From positions 85,901-149,900 of the forward strand of contig CAYMVO010000001.1 of assembly GCA_964393975.1 (NCBI GenBank): DNA of 64,000 bases, given 5' to 3'. The translations under genes and the position numbers were made by a program. A model generated the notes under the pieces. The model was not told the DNA's origin, ran no database searches, and saw only the letters and a program-made list of their open reading frames with translations. Source of the stretch: CALVNN01 sp964393975. GTDB lineage: Bacteria; Bacillota; Clostridia; Christensenellales; UBA1242. Below are positions 1-9,131 of this stretch, piece by piece (the first letter of the stretch is position 1; each line of letters opens with the position of its first letter).

Positions 1-1290
1 ACTATTGAGTATATTTTTCATTTTATCTATTGAGATATTTACTCCTAATAGATTATTGATTTCGTTATAATTTACATCCAAAGTCCTTTCGCTCATATCA
101 CAATTTTGTTTATCAACTATACACAAGACATCACCACAAGCAAGTATCTTAACCAAACTCAAAGCTCGGTTTAGTCCCATTTCATTAAGGGTAGGCTCTA
201 CACCTCTTTCATACCTAGATGAACTATCCGACCTAAGACCTAGCCCTTTAGATGTATATCTAATACTTGCCCTAGCAAAGCTAGCACTTTCAAACAAGAC
301 ATTTTGCGTGTCATCATTTACAGAAGCGTCCTCACCACCCATCACGCCTGCGATGGCAATAGGTTTTTTACTATCACAAATGACCATATCTGACTCATTT
401 AAATCATAAGTAACGCTATTTAAAGCCTTAATACTTTCTTTGCTTGCTTGTCTTACAACTATCCTATCCACTTTATCCAAATCAAAAGCGTGCATAGGTT
501 GACCAATTTCCATTAAAACATAATTTGTTATGTCTACTATATTATTTTTTGGATTGATACCGACTGCTCTCAACCTATCTTGCATCCATTTTGGCGAAGG
601 TGCTAGTCTTACATTTTTAATCACAGCGCCCATATACCTTAGACAGTCTTTCGTATTAATTTCCACATCAAAGCTAGCATTATTTTTATTATCAAAATCA
701 AATGCAGGTTGTTTTAAAGGAAGATTTAACATTGTTGATATCTCACGAGCGAGACCAAGCACGCTATTACAATCAGGTCTATTGCCAAGGACTGTTACAT
801 CTAAAACAACATCATCAAGTCCTAAAACTTTTGCAATATGCTCACCTGCTTTTACATCGTCTTTTAGTATCATAATACCATCAACTTCAGCGCCCTCATA
901 AACCGAATCATCAATGCTAAGTTCGTGACCAGAACAAAGCATACCTTGTGACTCTAGTCCACGCATATTAGTAGTTTTGATTAAAACACCACAAGGCAAA
1001 TCTGCGCCATCTGTAGCAACAGGCACATACGCCCCTTCAAAAACATTAGTCGCAGCGGTCAATATTTGCAAGTGTTTATCACCCATATTCAATTCACACA
1101 CCGACAATTTTTCCGCATTAGGATGTTTTGTTATTTTTTCAATTTTTCCGACAAAAACTTTTTCCATTCCTTTATCGTTTCTTATAACTTCTTCCACCTC
1201 AAATCCACTATTAGTTAGTTTATTTGCTAGTTCTTCAGCCGAAATATTGATGTCTACAAAATCTTTCAACCAGTTAATAGATAATTTCAT
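1..1290 (-). CDS. pheT: Phenylalanine--tRNA ligase beta subunit, 3' part outside window
   Basis: Beta chain of the heterotetrameric phenylalanyl-tRNA synthetase, which charges tRNA-Phe in the cytoplasm. The reading frame is open from an ATG at 1290 to the left edge, giving about 430 of the roughly 800 residues expected; the C-terminal half is not in the window. It starts MKLSINWLKDFVD, as PheT proteins do. The OB-fold tRNA-binding module follows (about residues 40-150, with LESQGMLCS), then the B3/B4 editing region (about 210-380, with IVDITNYV and GQPMHAFD) and the beginning of B5. It begins 13 bases after the pheS stop, so the two are cotranscribed under the Phe T-box. Truncation is only the window edge. 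Confidence 0.97.
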   Translation of the reverse strand, partial: MKLSINWLKDFVDINISAEELANKLTNSGFEVEEVIRNDKGMEKVFVGKIEKITKHPNAEKLSVCELNMGDKHLQILTAATNVFEGAYVPVATDGADLPCGVLIKTTNMRGLESQGMLCSGHELSIDDSVYEGAEVDGIMILKDDVKAGEHIAKVLGLDDVVLDVTVLGNRPDCNSVLGLAREISTMLNLPLKQPAFDFDNKNNASFDVEINTKDCLRYMGAVIKNVRLAPSPKWMQDRLRAVGINPKNNIVDITNYVLMEIGQPMHAFDLDKVDRIVVRQASKESIKALNSVTYDLNESDMVICDSKKPIAIAGVMGGEDASVNDDTQNVLFESASFARASIRYTSKGLGLRSDSSSRYERGVEPTLNEMGLNRALSLVKILACGDVLCIVDKQNCDMSERTLDVNYNEINNLLGVNISIDKMKNILNS

Positions 1291-1303
1291 TACGTCTTTC
1301 TCC

Positions 1304-2323
1304 TTACTTAAATTGTTTTAAAAATCTTATATCATTTTCATACAAAGCACGCATATCGCTTATGCCAAATTCACACATCGTCAGCCTTTCTACACCAGCT
1401 CCAAGCGCAAAACCGCTATACTCGGTGCTATCAACGCCACCCGCTTCAAGAACATTAGGATTTATCATACCACAACCAAAAATTTCCATCCAACCAGTGT
1501 TCTTACATACTGAACACCCCTTGCCTTTACACTTCACGCAAGTCACATCTGCCTCCACACTTGGCTCAGTAAATGGAAAGAATGACGGCCTCAAGCGCAC
1601 GTCCGTATGTTCACCAAACAAAAACTTTGCGAGTTCGCTAATAGTAGTCTTTAAATCAGCCATTGACACATTTTTATCCACGACCATTACTTCCATTTGT
1701 TCAAAGACCGGAGAATGTGTTGCATCCACTTCATCACCTCTATACGCTCTTCCTATACCGACCATTTTAAAAGGTGGTTTATACTGCTGAAGCATACGCA
1801 CCTGTAGATTAGATGTATGCGACCTAAGTAAATACTCGTCATCTATATAAAATGTATCTTGCACATCTCTAGCTGGATGGTCCTTAGGTATATTCAATTT
1901 ATCAAAATTATTCTCATAAACATCTATTTCAGGACCATCAAACACGATATATCCACGACTAGAAAAGAATTGTATCAATTTTTCACTCATAATACTGAGT
2001 GGGTGCAATGCCCCCATTTTCCCGCTAACAGGTAAAGTAATATCTACTTTATTTTGAGCAAGCTTTTTCTCAAGTTCCTCATTATAAAGTCTCTCACCTT
2101 TTACTTTTATAGCATCATCTAACGAGTTTCTTGCGATATTTAAGACTTGTCCAATTTTTGGTTTATCATCTTGTGATAACGTTTTCATCATTTTATTAAA
2201 TTCGGTAATTGCGCCCGACTTCCCCAAATATTTTACCTTGATTTCTTCAACTTCCTTTAGTGTAGTAGCGGTCTCAATCTCATTTAAAGCCACTTCTACA
2301 ATAGATTTGATTTTTGCTTCCAT
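1304..2323 (-). CDS. pheS: Phenylalanine--tRNA ligase alpha subunit
   Basis: Catalytic alpha chain of phenylalanyl-tRNA synthetase, 339 residues, the usual length. The N-terminal coiled coil (about 1-85) precedes the class II catalytic core. Class II motif 2 appears as GIGRAYRGDEVDATHSP and motif 3 near the C terminus as FALGAGVERLTM. I chose the ATG giving MEAKIKS because GGAGG lies 6 bases upstream. An in-frame ATG 18 bases earlier would put that Shine-Dalgarno inside the coding region. It is the first gene of a pheS-pheT operon. The promoter and T-box leader upstream indicate induction when uncharged tRNA-Phe accumulates. Confidence 0.97.
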   Translation of the reverse strand: MEAKIKSIVEVALNEIETATTLKEVEEIKVKYLGKSGAITEFNKMMKTLSQDDKPKIGQVLNIARNSLDDAIKVKGERLYNEELEKKLAQNKVDITLPVSGKMGALHPLSIMSEKLIQFFSSRGYIVFDGPEIDVYENNFDKLNIPKDHPARDVQDTFYIDDEYLLRSHTSNLQVRMLQQYKPPFKMVGIGRAYRGDEVDATHSPVFEQMEVMVVDKNVSMADLKTTISELAKFLFGEHTDVRLRPSFFPFTEPSVEADVTCVKCKGKGCSVCKNTGWMEIFGCGMINPNVLEAGGVDSTEYSGFALGAGVERLTMCEFGISDMRALYENDIRFLKQFK

Positions 2324-2340
2324 ATTATCCTCCATAAACA

Positions 2341-2590
2341 AAATAATCGCCCTATCAAATTAGGACGATTTAATACCGTGGTACCACCTAAATTCCCCTC
2401 TCTAATATAAGAGAAAAGCACTCTTTACATCGTATAACGAACGACTAATACGCCTATGCCTACTACCATTTCAACTAGGAGCTATGAGGTGAATTCATTA
2501 TATAGATTTTTAGTCATTTTTCAGCCTATGAATGACCTCTCTTTTAAAAACCTGACAAATAACTACTAGTCCTCAATCATTGCTTTTATT
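2341..2590 (-). promoter_or_regulatory. T-box riboswitch, Phe-specific, controlling pheST
   Basis: Read on the minus strand, the leader has a Stem I region with AGAGAGGTC and the specifier loop GAATTCACC. The codon before ACC is UUC (Phe), at 2493-2491. The canonical T-box sequence AGGTGGTACCACGG lies at 2389-2376. It can form an antiterminator with the following CGUCCUAA, which is also the 5' arm of a terminator (stem 2345-2354 with 2361-2370, one mismatch) followed by TTATTTTGTTT. Uncharged tRNA-Phe would stabilise the antiterminator and allow pheST transcription. Confidence 0.95.
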
Positions 2591-2598
2591 ATAGATAT

Positions 2599-2627
2599 AA
2601 TATACCACTTAAATATCTTAATGTCAA
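2599..2627 (-). promoter_or_regulatory. Sigma-A promoter for the pheST leader
   Basis: On the minus strand, TTGACA (2627-2622) is separated by 17 bases from TATATT (2604-2599). The start point would lie just upstream of T-box Stem I. Confidence 0.8.
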
Positions 2628-2641
2628 CAATATTTATCTTT

Positions 2642-3310
2642 TTAGTCAGGAATTAAATCAAGCATATCTTGTAATTGTGCGGAATTTAGATAAGTCTCAG
2701 GAATTTTACCTATTATAATGCTTTCACAAATAAGCACTTGTACAGTATTTATAATTGTTCTATTCTCAACTGGCAGTATCATAGTGACTTTTGATTCTAC
2801 ATTTACATAAATTCTATGATGAGTTTGGTTAATCCCCGCTTGAGTAAACTCACTTTTAAAATTGCACGCAATTGAACCAATAGGTAATAATCTTATCTTG
2901 ACATTTGGACCACGCCCAACTAAAATAGGCATTCCGCTAAAGGTCCCAAGTGGCACCATCACACCTTGATTTCCTATATTTTCTATCTTACTTTGAGCAA
3001 TTTTAGCTAGTTCTTTACTTAATCTATTTATCAAGATAGAATTTGCAGTTATTAGTGATACATCTCCCTCGCTATTAGTGGTTATGGTGACTAATTCATT
3101 ATATAGTGCCGAATCTGATACCACTTCAGACACCGCACTATTTATAGCTTTTAGCGTTAGACTACGCACCTTACTTTCACTAGTATTTAAAATCACAGGG
3201 TTTACAATAGTGTTAAAGTATATCATTATCAATACTAAACTCGCTATAACAATTACTAAATAAGTGTAAAATTTTCTTTTTCTTGAGTTTTTTGAGACTT
3301 GTTTTTTCAT
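2642..3310 (-). CDS. yunB: Sporulation protein YunB
   Basis: YunB-family protein, 222 residues, a mother-cell sporulation factor of unknown biochemical role in Bacillus and Clostridia. There is a positively charged N terminus and a single membrane segment (about residues 14-35, LVIVIASLVLIMIYF). The family blocks follow: MVPLGTFSG (about 122-130), GRGPNVKIRLLPIGS (about 135-150) and the signature F..AGINQTHHRIY (about 156-170). It stands just upstream of the pheST promoter and downstream of the spoVA cluster in transcription order. This supports a spore role; family assignment is firm, function is not established. Confidence 0.88.
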   Translation of the reverse strand: MKKQVSKNSRKRKFYTYLVIVIASLVLIMIYFNTIVNPVILNTSESKVRSLTLKAINSAVSEVVSDSALYNELVTITTNSEGDVSLITANSILINRLSKELAKIAQSKIENIGNQGVMVPLGTFSGMPILVGRGPNVKIRLLPIGSIACNFKSEFTQAGINQTHHRIYVNVESKVTMILPVENRTIINTVQVLICESIIIGKIPETYLNSAQLQDMLDLIPD

Positions 3311-3361
3311 ACTTTATTGTATGAATAAGACTAACCATTTAAAACTTTACACCCACAAAAA

Positions 3362-3733
3362 TTACTTACCATTTGATTTAGTTTTACTGGAAAATATTAA
3401 AGCAATCAAATAACTAAACACTACAGACGCAGCTATCCCTGCACTTGTCCCAGCAAGACCGCCTTTTATAGCGCCAAGTAGCCCGCCAGCGTTAGCACCT
3501 TCTATCGCTCCTCTAGCAAGAGTTGCGCCAAAGCCTGAAATAGGTACAGTCGCCCCGCACTTTGCAAACTCCGCAAGTGGTCCATACAGTCCTACAGCCT
3601 CAAGAAATAATCCTAGCATCAAAAATGTAACTAGTATCCTTGCATTTGTCATTTGCGTGCGTATTACGAGTATTTGACCTATAAGACAAATAGTCCCACC
3701 AACCAAAAAGACAATAACATAATCTAATATCAT
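3362..3733 (-). CDS. spoVAE: Stage V sporulation protein AE
   Basis: Small polytopic membrane protein of the SpoVA channel complex, which moves Ca-dipicolinate into the forespore and releases it at germination. The FLVGGTICLIGQ motif near the N terminus and the glycine/alanine-rich GATVPISGFGATLARGA segment are typical of SpoVAE (SpoVAEb type). The length of about 123 residues fits. Two ATGs are possible. The one at 3733 (MILDYV) has GGAGG 10 bases upstream and is preferred. The other at 3742 lies one base from that Shine-Dalgarno. The gene overlaps or abuts the spoVAD stop codon, so it is translationally coupled in a spoVAC-AD-AE operon. Confidence 0.92.
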   Translation of the reverse strand: MILDYVIVFLVGGTICLIGQILVIRTQMTNARILVTFLMLGLFLEAVGLYGPLAEFAKCGATVPISGFGATLARGAIEGANAGGLLGAIKGGLAGTSAGIAASVVFSYLIALIFSSKTKSNGK

Positions 3734-3734
3734 T

Positions 3735-4745
3735 TTACTCATCCCTCCTTATCACTATAGCGTGTGCGATACCTGGAATTGTATTTCCTTGTTGCGAGGA
3801 TAAAGTACTTAATAACGCCCCTGTAGATAAAAACAAAACACTTTTGTAATCACCGCTTTTGAGCTTTTTCAAAACATACGAATTAAGTACTGTAGCACTA
3901 CACCCACAACCACTACCACCCATAAAGGTTTTTTGTTCTTTATCAAAAATCAAATTGCCACAATCGCCATAATTTTCGTTCAAAGGATAACCTTCTTTTT
4001 CCATTAAGTCAATTAAAATTTCCGAGCCAAGTTTACCCAAATCACCAGTCAAAATCAAATCATAATCTTCTGGCTTTCTTTTTGTATCCTCAAAATGCGC
4101 TTTTAATGTGTGCATTGCTGCAGGTGCCATTGCAGCACCCATATTGTTTACATCAGACACACCATAATCACACACTTTACCAAAAGTTGCCATTTCAATG
4201 TAGGGGTTTTCTTCACCCTCAAGACTTAGTAACGTTGCGCCCGCTCCAGTAACTGTCCATTGACTTGTTGGTGGTCTTTGTGTCCCTAATTCAAGTGGAT
4301 ATCTAAATTGCCTCTCCGCTGTTGAAAAATGACTACAAGTACCGCAAAGGACTTTTGTAAAATATCCTCCATCCACCAAGCAACTACCCACCGACAAACT
4401 TTCCGTCATAGTAGAACACGCTCCAAAAAGCCCAATAAACGAGGTATCAAAATCTTTTGCCGTAAAAGTCGCACTAATAATTTGATTTAAAAGGTCACCA
4501 GATATAAACAAATCTATATCATTTGGTTCAAGCCCTGCTTTTTCTATTGCACCCATTACTGCAGTTTCCATTATTTTTTGCTCTGCTTTTTCATAAGTCT
4601 TTTCACCATATAAGTCATCTTTTAGTATATAATCAAAATATCCCGCCATTGGTCCACGCCCTTCTTTAGGTCCGACCACGCTATAATTTCCTATTATGCG
4701 AGGTTTATTTTCAAAAGTAACGGTTTGAGTCCCTATTTTTCTCAT
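3735..4745 (-). CDS. spoVAD: Stage V sporulation protein AD
   Basis: Thiolase-fold protein of 336 residues that binds dipicolinic acid at the inner spore membrane as part of the SpoVA complex. Characteristic blocks are GPKEGRGPMAGYFDY near residue 25, FIGLFGACSTMTESL around 105-120 with the thiolase-like cysteine, AGATLLSLEGE, and the C-terminal GGSGCGCSATVLNSY. Full length for the family. It lies between spoVAC (10-base gap) and spoVAE (overlap or 1-base gap), the usual order. The start is supported by AAGGGG upstream. Forespore (sigma-G) control is expected from the family, but I could not identify a convincing sigma-G promoter. Confidence 0.97.
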   Translation of the reverse strand: MRKIGTQTVTFENKPRIIGNYSVVGPKEGRGPMAGYFDYILKDDLYGEKTYEKAEQKIMETAVMGAIEKAGLEPNDIDLFISGDLLNQIISATFTAKDFDTSFIGLFGACSTMTESLSVGSCLVDGGYFTKVLCGTCSHFSTAERQFRYPLELGTQRPPTSQWTVTGAGATLLSLEGEENPYIEMATFGKVCDYGVSDVNNMGAAMAPAAMHTLKAHFEDTKRKPEDYDLILTGDLGKLGSEILIDLMEKEGYPLNENYGDCGNLIFDKEQKTFMGGSGCGCSATVLNSYVLKKLKSGDYKSVLFLSTGALLSTLSSQQGNTIPGIAHAIVIRRDE

Positions 4746-4755
4746 AAACTACCCC

Positions 4756-5202
4756 TTAAAAACACAAATAAATTATTCCAACTAGCACACTACCCGCTAT
4801 ACCATTAACAAGTACAGGTCCCGCTATCGTAAACATTTTTACACACATTCCAAAAATCCACCCTTCCGTTTTAAACTCTATTGCAGGACTAGCGATGGAA
4901 TTTGCGAACCCCGTTATAGGTATGACCGAACCTGCACCTGCAAAAGTGCCTAATTTATCGTACACACCAAAACCAGTCAAAAGTGTACTAATGAAAATCA
5001 ACGTTACAAGTGTATACGCTTGTACAACATCCTTTGTTAAACTAGGAAAAATTGCCATAATTGAGTCATAAATTCCTTGTCCAATTACGCATATAGTTCC
5101 ACCTACTAAAAAAGCCCATATCAGTGTCGGAAAAGGTTTTGTTACAGGTCTTTTTGCTTCTACATACTTATTATACGCCTCTCTTTGTTTATTATCTACC
5201 AT
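4756..5202 (-). CDS. spoVAC: Stage V sporulation protein AC
   Basis: Polytopic membrane component of the SpoVA dipicolinate channel; in Bacillus SpoVAC behaves as a mechanosensitive channel. The protein has 148 residues. A cytoplasmic N terminus (KRPVTKPFPTLIWAFLVGG) is followed by the GTICVIGQ motif and several hydrophobic helices. It also carries the VIPITGFANSIASPAIEFKTEGW segment that marks SpoVAC; only part of that segment is needed for the call. First gene of the cluster, with GGAGG 7 bases before the ATG. It is divergent from the lipoprotein gene, with about 98 bases between them. Confidence 0.95.
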   Translation of the reverse strand: MVDNKQREAYNKYVEAKRPVTKPFPTLIWAFLVGGTICVIGQGIYDSIMAIFPSLTKDVVQAYTLVTLIFISTLLTGFGVYDKLGTFAGAGSVIPITGFANSIASPAIEFKTEGWIFGMCVKMFTIAGPVLVNGIAGSVLVGIIYLCF

Positions 5203-5300
5203 AATTTGCCTCCATATTTTTAATCACAATTATAGCCACTTAACAATTTATTAAACATAAATATTTGCTTTTTGGTTAAACTACTAAAAAGGAGTTTTAT

Positions 5301-7178
5301 ATGAAGAAAAAATTTCTATTATTTATATGTTTATTACCTTTTATTTTTACTGGGTGCTCGTCATTTTCACCTAATACGCCTACATCTTATGATTTGATTG
5401 ACTCATTGCAATTACAAATGAATAATGTAGTTACTACCGTAAGAGGTCTAGACACACTTTACGATGAAGATTACATAATAGCACCTATATATAGCGGTTA
5501 CACCAATAAGGGCGGATTAAACGCAACATTAAATAATTCTAATGGACTTAATCAATCTTATAGCAATTTTACTAATGGTTTGGGTAATAACGCATTAGGT
5601 ACAAATAATACCACTAACAATACATTAGGTAATCAAATGACTAACATTGATACTTATAGACACGCTGATACAAACAACTCACTTTTAGGTAGTAATACAC
5701 CTAACAACAATTTAAATAATTTTGGATACAATTATGGCAATTTTAATGCAAATAATTTTAATAATAACGGTATAAATAATTATAACACAAATGGATACGA
5801 TGGTTATAATAATTTCGGATACGGAAACTACACATACGGGGCTTATAACAGCACAAATCTTAGACAAATAGGTTCATTTATTCCACCAAAAAATATTGAT
5901 ACATACAATATAAACAACACTTTGCCAGTGAATAATTGTGACACGGAAAAGATACACAATGTTTTTAATAACACTACATATAGCGTACCACAAACAAATA
6001 ATACCGCAAATATAGTAGGTTACACACCAAAATATAATAACAGTGCAAATTTAAATAGAGATACTTTAAACGCTTATGTGTCTAGTCTAGAAGATTTATA
6101 TCTTATTACTTCCGATATAAATAGTGCAAACTACATACTCAACACACTTATTATGAACAATATTGAATTAGCCGTTGCGATAAGAAATAACGCCTTTTAT
6201 CTAAATTACACGGTCAACACTCCCCCAACTGAAAATTTGCAAGTCGTAACTGAGTATGTCAATACTATTGAAACTATTTTAGTAGGATTAAATGCGACTT
6301 ATGGTTACATCACTAACGAGATAGAAGCAATAGCACCACTAAGAGACAGTTTTTATAATAACACTGAGAGTTTAAATGCTAAATACTTAAAACTTATAAA
6401 CGTGATTGATTCTAGAATTGCACAATTACAAAATTTAATGGTGTCGCTACAAAGATTAAATGCTCAACTAATTTTAATTGCTAACCAAAACGGCAATAAT
6501 AACAATAATAATTATTTAAACCCTTATGGCGCATATTATGGTTATAATGGTGGCTATGCAAATACTCAAATCAATGCAAATATAAAAGAAGTATCTCCAA
6601 TAACCGACACGCAAAATCTGGACACTGCTAATAACTCTACACCCATAAATCCTAATACCAACAACAAAATAAATGATGACCTCCCTTCGTTACCTTCACC
6701 AACAGACACAAATACAATCGAATATAACGAAATTGTCTCACCACCACAAAATAAAAACACACCAACTATTGATACAAATAATATAATCAATAATACAGGT
6801 AATGATATTATATCTTCAACACCAATAAATCAACCTAACCAAATATTTGAACCGTTAACAAATGATATTAGGCAAATAAAAGAACAAAACGTCACAACTT
6901 TAGACACTAACACTAACACCGAAAATAATAACAATACAAATAGTGCTAATACTAAAAATATTTTCACAACTGACTTTAATAATGACGACACAATGACGCA
7001 AGAAAATGAGGATATTATATCAATTCCAAGCGATGACAAAATCAATCAAGAAAAAAACGCGAGTAATTGCAAAGACAATAAGTGCGAAACAAATATATTT
7101 ATAGAAGAATACAATAGCGATACATATTTTGACACAAATAGACTCCTAAAAGACACACAAATAAAAAAAGAAGCGTAA
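5301..7178 (+). CDS. Asn-rich lipoprotein of unknown function
   Basis: Not a family I recognise. The 625-residue protein has a lipoprotein signal peptide: KKK, a hydrophobic core, then the lipobox FTGC with Cys19. Residues about 25-55 form a short ordered block (DSLQLQMNNVVTTVRGLDTLYDEDY). A long low-complexity region rich in Asn, Gly, Tyr and Thr runs to about 255. Residues about 258-400 look helical, with regularly spaced Leu/Ile/Asn. The C-terminal 200 residues are again Asn/Thr/Asp-rich and probably disordered. AAGGAG precedes the ATG. It is one of few plus-strand genes and is divergent from spoVAC, so a spore-envelope role is possible but unproven. Its end overlaps a bidirectional terminator. 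Confidence 0.75.
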   Translation: MKKKFLLFICLLPFIFTGCSSFSPNTPTSYDLIDSLQLQMNNVVTTVRGLDTLYDEDYIIAPIYSGYTNKGGLNATLNNSNGLNQSYSNFTNGLGNNALGTNNTTNNTLGNQMTNIDTYRHADTNNSLLGSNTPNNNLNNFGYNYGNFNANNFNNNGINNYNTNGYDGYNNFGYGNYTYGAYNSTNLRQIGSFIPPKNIDTYNINNTLPVNNCDTEKIHNVFNNTTYSVPQTNNTANIVGYTPKYNNSANLNRDTLNAYVSSLEDLYLITSDINSANYILNTLIMNNIELAVAIRNNAFYLNYTVNTPPTENLQVVTEYVNTIETILVGLNATYGYITNEIEAIAPLRDSFYNNTESLNAKYLKLINVIDSRIAQLQNLMVSLQRLNAQLILIANQNGNNNNNNYLNPYGAYYGYNGGYANTQINANIKEVSPITDTQNLDTANNSTPINPNTNNKINDDLPSLPSPTDTNTIEYNEIVSPPQNKNTPTIDTNNIINNTGNDIISSTPINQPNQIFEPLTNDIRQIKEQNVTTLDTNTNTENNNNTNSANTKNIFTTDFNNDDTMTQENEDIISIPSDDKINQEKNASNCKDNKCETNIFIEEYNSDTYFDTNRLLKDTQIKKEA

Positions 7179-7190
7179 TCTTCTTTTTTT
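7163..7190. terminator. Bidirectional terminator between lipoprotein and rubrerythrin genes
   Basis: An 11-base stem, AAAAAAAGAAG with CTTCTTTTTTT, surrounds a 6-base loop and gives a U-run in both directions. It contains the lipoprotein stop codon and also lies just beyond the 3' end of the convergent rubrerythrin gene. Confidence 0.8.
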
Positions 7191-7197
7191 CTATGCA

Positions 7198-7731
7198 TTA
7201 ATAATTTTTTACATCTAACGCAAAAAACGATTTTGGATGAGCACAAGTAGGACAAACCTCTGGAGCCTCTTTTGCGACTATTTTTGTACCACAATTTAGG
7301 CATATCCAAGTGACCTCTTCATCTTTTTTAAATACTTTATCTTGCTCAATGTTTTCTAAAAGAGCTAAAAACCTCTCCTCGTGTTCGCTCTCAATTTTTG
7401 CTACCGCTCTAAACTGCTCCGCTAATTCATTAAAGCCTTCTTCCTCAGCTTCCATAGCAAACCTTTTATACATATCGGTCCACTCAGAATTCTCGCCTTT
7501 TGCTGAATCAATCAAATTTCCTGTCGTATCACCAAGCAAACCTAATGCTTTAAACCATAATTTTGCGTGTTCCTTTTCATTACCCGCAGTCTCCTCAAAC
7601 ACACGAGCGATTTGCTCATACCCATCCTTTCTTGCCTTGCTAGCATAAAAAGTATATTTATTTCTTGCCATACTCTCGCCAGCAAAAGCCTCTTTTAAAT
7701 TTCTTTCAGTCTTTGTTCCTTTTAAATTCAT
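7198..7731 (-). CDS. rbr: Rubrerythrin
   Basis: Non-haem iron peroxidase that reduces hydrogen peroxide in anaerobes. Residues about 1-140 form the ferritin-like four-helix bundle with the diiron ligands in [27 protein letters not shown] and IESEHEERF. Residues about 143-177 form a rubredoxin-like domain with WICLNCG and [11 protein letters not shown] supplying the four cysteines. At 177 residues it is slightly shorter than the classic 190. A strong AAGGAGG precedes the ATG. It is probably monocistronic, ending at a bidirectional terminator. It indicates an anaerobe exposed to occasional oxygen. Confidence 0.96.
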   Translation of the reverse strand: MNLKGTKTERNLKEAFAGESMARNKYTFYASKARKDGYEQIARVFEETAGNEKEHAKLWFKALGLLGDTTGNLIDSAKGENSEWTDMYKRFAMEAEEEGFNELAEQFRAVAKIESEHEERFLALLENIEQDKVFKKDEEVTWICLNCGTKIVAKEAPEVCPTCAHPKSFFALDVKNY

Positions 7732-7772
7732 TTAATTATCCTCCTTAGCTCTTTGTAATATGTTACCATATA

Positions 7773-9065
7773 TTATGATTTATTACAAGTGTTTGAAAAT
7801 ATTTTTTTGCGTTTTAAACCTTTTTCTTTTCCGTTATTGCTAGGTATATAATAAATCCTATCCTTCAACGAATTTGGCAAATATTGTTGCTTAACATATC
7901 CACCATAATTATGTGGATACTTGTATTCATAAGGTCTTTCACTGTCTAAATTGTTTTGATTTTTTAAATGACTAGGAATGTCATCGTCTTTATTTTCTTC
8001 AGCATCTTTTTGAGCCATATTCATTGCAGTGACCACGCTATTAGATTTTTCAGCTTCGCAAACATAAATTATAGCGTGACTCAATGGAATATTTGCCTCG
8101 GGCATTCCTATTTCCTTGATAGCAATAAGTGCATTAATCGCCATAGTAAGCGCATAACTATCAGCCATACCAACATCTTCGCTAGCATGTGCTATGAGTC
8201 GTCTAGCTATAATGAGCGGATCTAAGCCACCGCTAATAAGCCTATTCGCATAATAAAGTCCCGCCTCGCTATCACTACCTCTTAAACTTTTACAGAAAGC
8301 GGAAAGCATATCATAATATTGATTTTCATCAAATGATAAAGCCTTTTTTTGAATGCTTTCTTCTGCGTCTTTTAGGTCGATAGTCACCTTTCCATTCACA
8401 CTAGGAGTACTAAGTACGGCAAGTTCCAAAGCGTTTAACGCCTTTCTCACATCACCTACCGACATATTTGCAATATGATTTAAAGCCTCATCACTAGCCT
8501 CAACACTCAAATACCCTAGTCCATTTGGTGACTTTAGCGCACGCCTTAACTCACATACGACCTCTTCACTGCTAAGTGGTTTAAATTCAAAAACAGTTGA
8601 TCGACTGACAATCGCCCTAGTCATACTAAAATATGGGTTTTCGGTGGTGGAACCAATAAAAATGACTGAGCCGTCTTCAATAGCCTCTAAAATGCTATCA
8701 CTTTGAGATTTACTCCACCTATGACACTCATCGAGCAAAAGATAAGTTTTCGTTCCGTACATTTTATAACGTTCTTTTGCGCGCTCTATCACCGCTTTAG
8801 CGTCGGCAACACCACTATAAACCGCATTCAACCTTTCAAACTCGCCATTACAAGTGTTCGCTATAACGTTGGCTAGACTAGTCTTTCCCGAGCCAGGTGG
8901 ACCGTAAAAAATGCAATTTCCCAAATGACTAGTCTTGATAGACCTAACTAGCAAACTATTTTCATAAAGTAAATGCTTTTGCCCAATAAACTCATCTAAG
9001 GTCTTTGGTCTCATTCTGACCGCAAGTGGTGCATTTTCTTTTGGTAAAGTATCAAACAAATCCAT
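7773..9065 (-). CDS. rarA: Replication-associated recombination protein A (AAA+ ATPase)
   Basis: RarA/MgsA-family AAA+ ATPase, related to clamp loaders, acting at stalled replication forks. The 430 residues contain the N-terminal PLAVRMRPKTLDEFIGQKHLL, Walker A GPPGSGKTS (about residue 52), Walker B LLLDECHRW, sensor 1 GSTTENPYFS and arginine-finger SRSTVFEF. The C-terminal tetramerisation region has YYANRLISGGLDPL and YPHNYGGYV. The start MDLFDTLPKENAPLA is chosen because GGAGG lies 7 bases upstream; an ATG 45 bases earlier lacks such a site. In Clostridia rarA often sits beyond aspS; here hisS-aspS are not between it and hemZ. Confidence 0.96.
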   Translation of the reverse strand: MDLFDTLPKENAPLAVRMRPKTLDEFIGQKHLLYENSLLVRSIKTSHLGNCIFYGPPGSGKTSLANVIANTCNGEFERLNAVYSGVADAKAVIERAKERYKMYGTKTYLLLDECHRWSKSQSDSILEAIEDGSVIFIGSTTENPYFSMTRAIVSRSTVFEFKPLSSEEVVCELRRALKSPNGLGYLSVEASDEALNHIANMSVGDVRKALNALELAVLSTPSVNGKVTIDLKDAEESIQKKALSFDENQYYDMLSAFCKSLRGSDSEAGLYYANRLISGGLDPLIIARRLIAHASEDVGMADSYALTMAINALIAIKEIGMPEANIPLSHAIIYVCEAEKSNSVVTAMNMAQKDAEENKDDDIPSHLKNQNNLDSERPYEYKYPHNYGGYVKQQYLPNSLKDRIYYIPSNNGKEKGLKRKKIFSNTCNKS

Positions 9066-9131
9066 AATTACCTCCGCAAGTATTATATCAAATTTCCCAC
9101 AAATTTTCAATCAAACTCAACCAAAAACCTA

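Noticed and set aside
5203..5300. Sigma-G or sigma-F promoter for spoVAC or the lipoprotein gene
   Set aside because: Only weak partial matches are present; not good enough to report.
5540..5860. Possible tandem DNA repeat in the lipoprotein gene
   Set aside because: The AAT/AAC codon runs are irregular low-complexity sequence without a constant unit length.
7046..7309. Minus-strand open frame across the end of the lipoprotein and rubrerythrin genes
   Set aside because: It overlaps both genes and the terminator and has no independent support.
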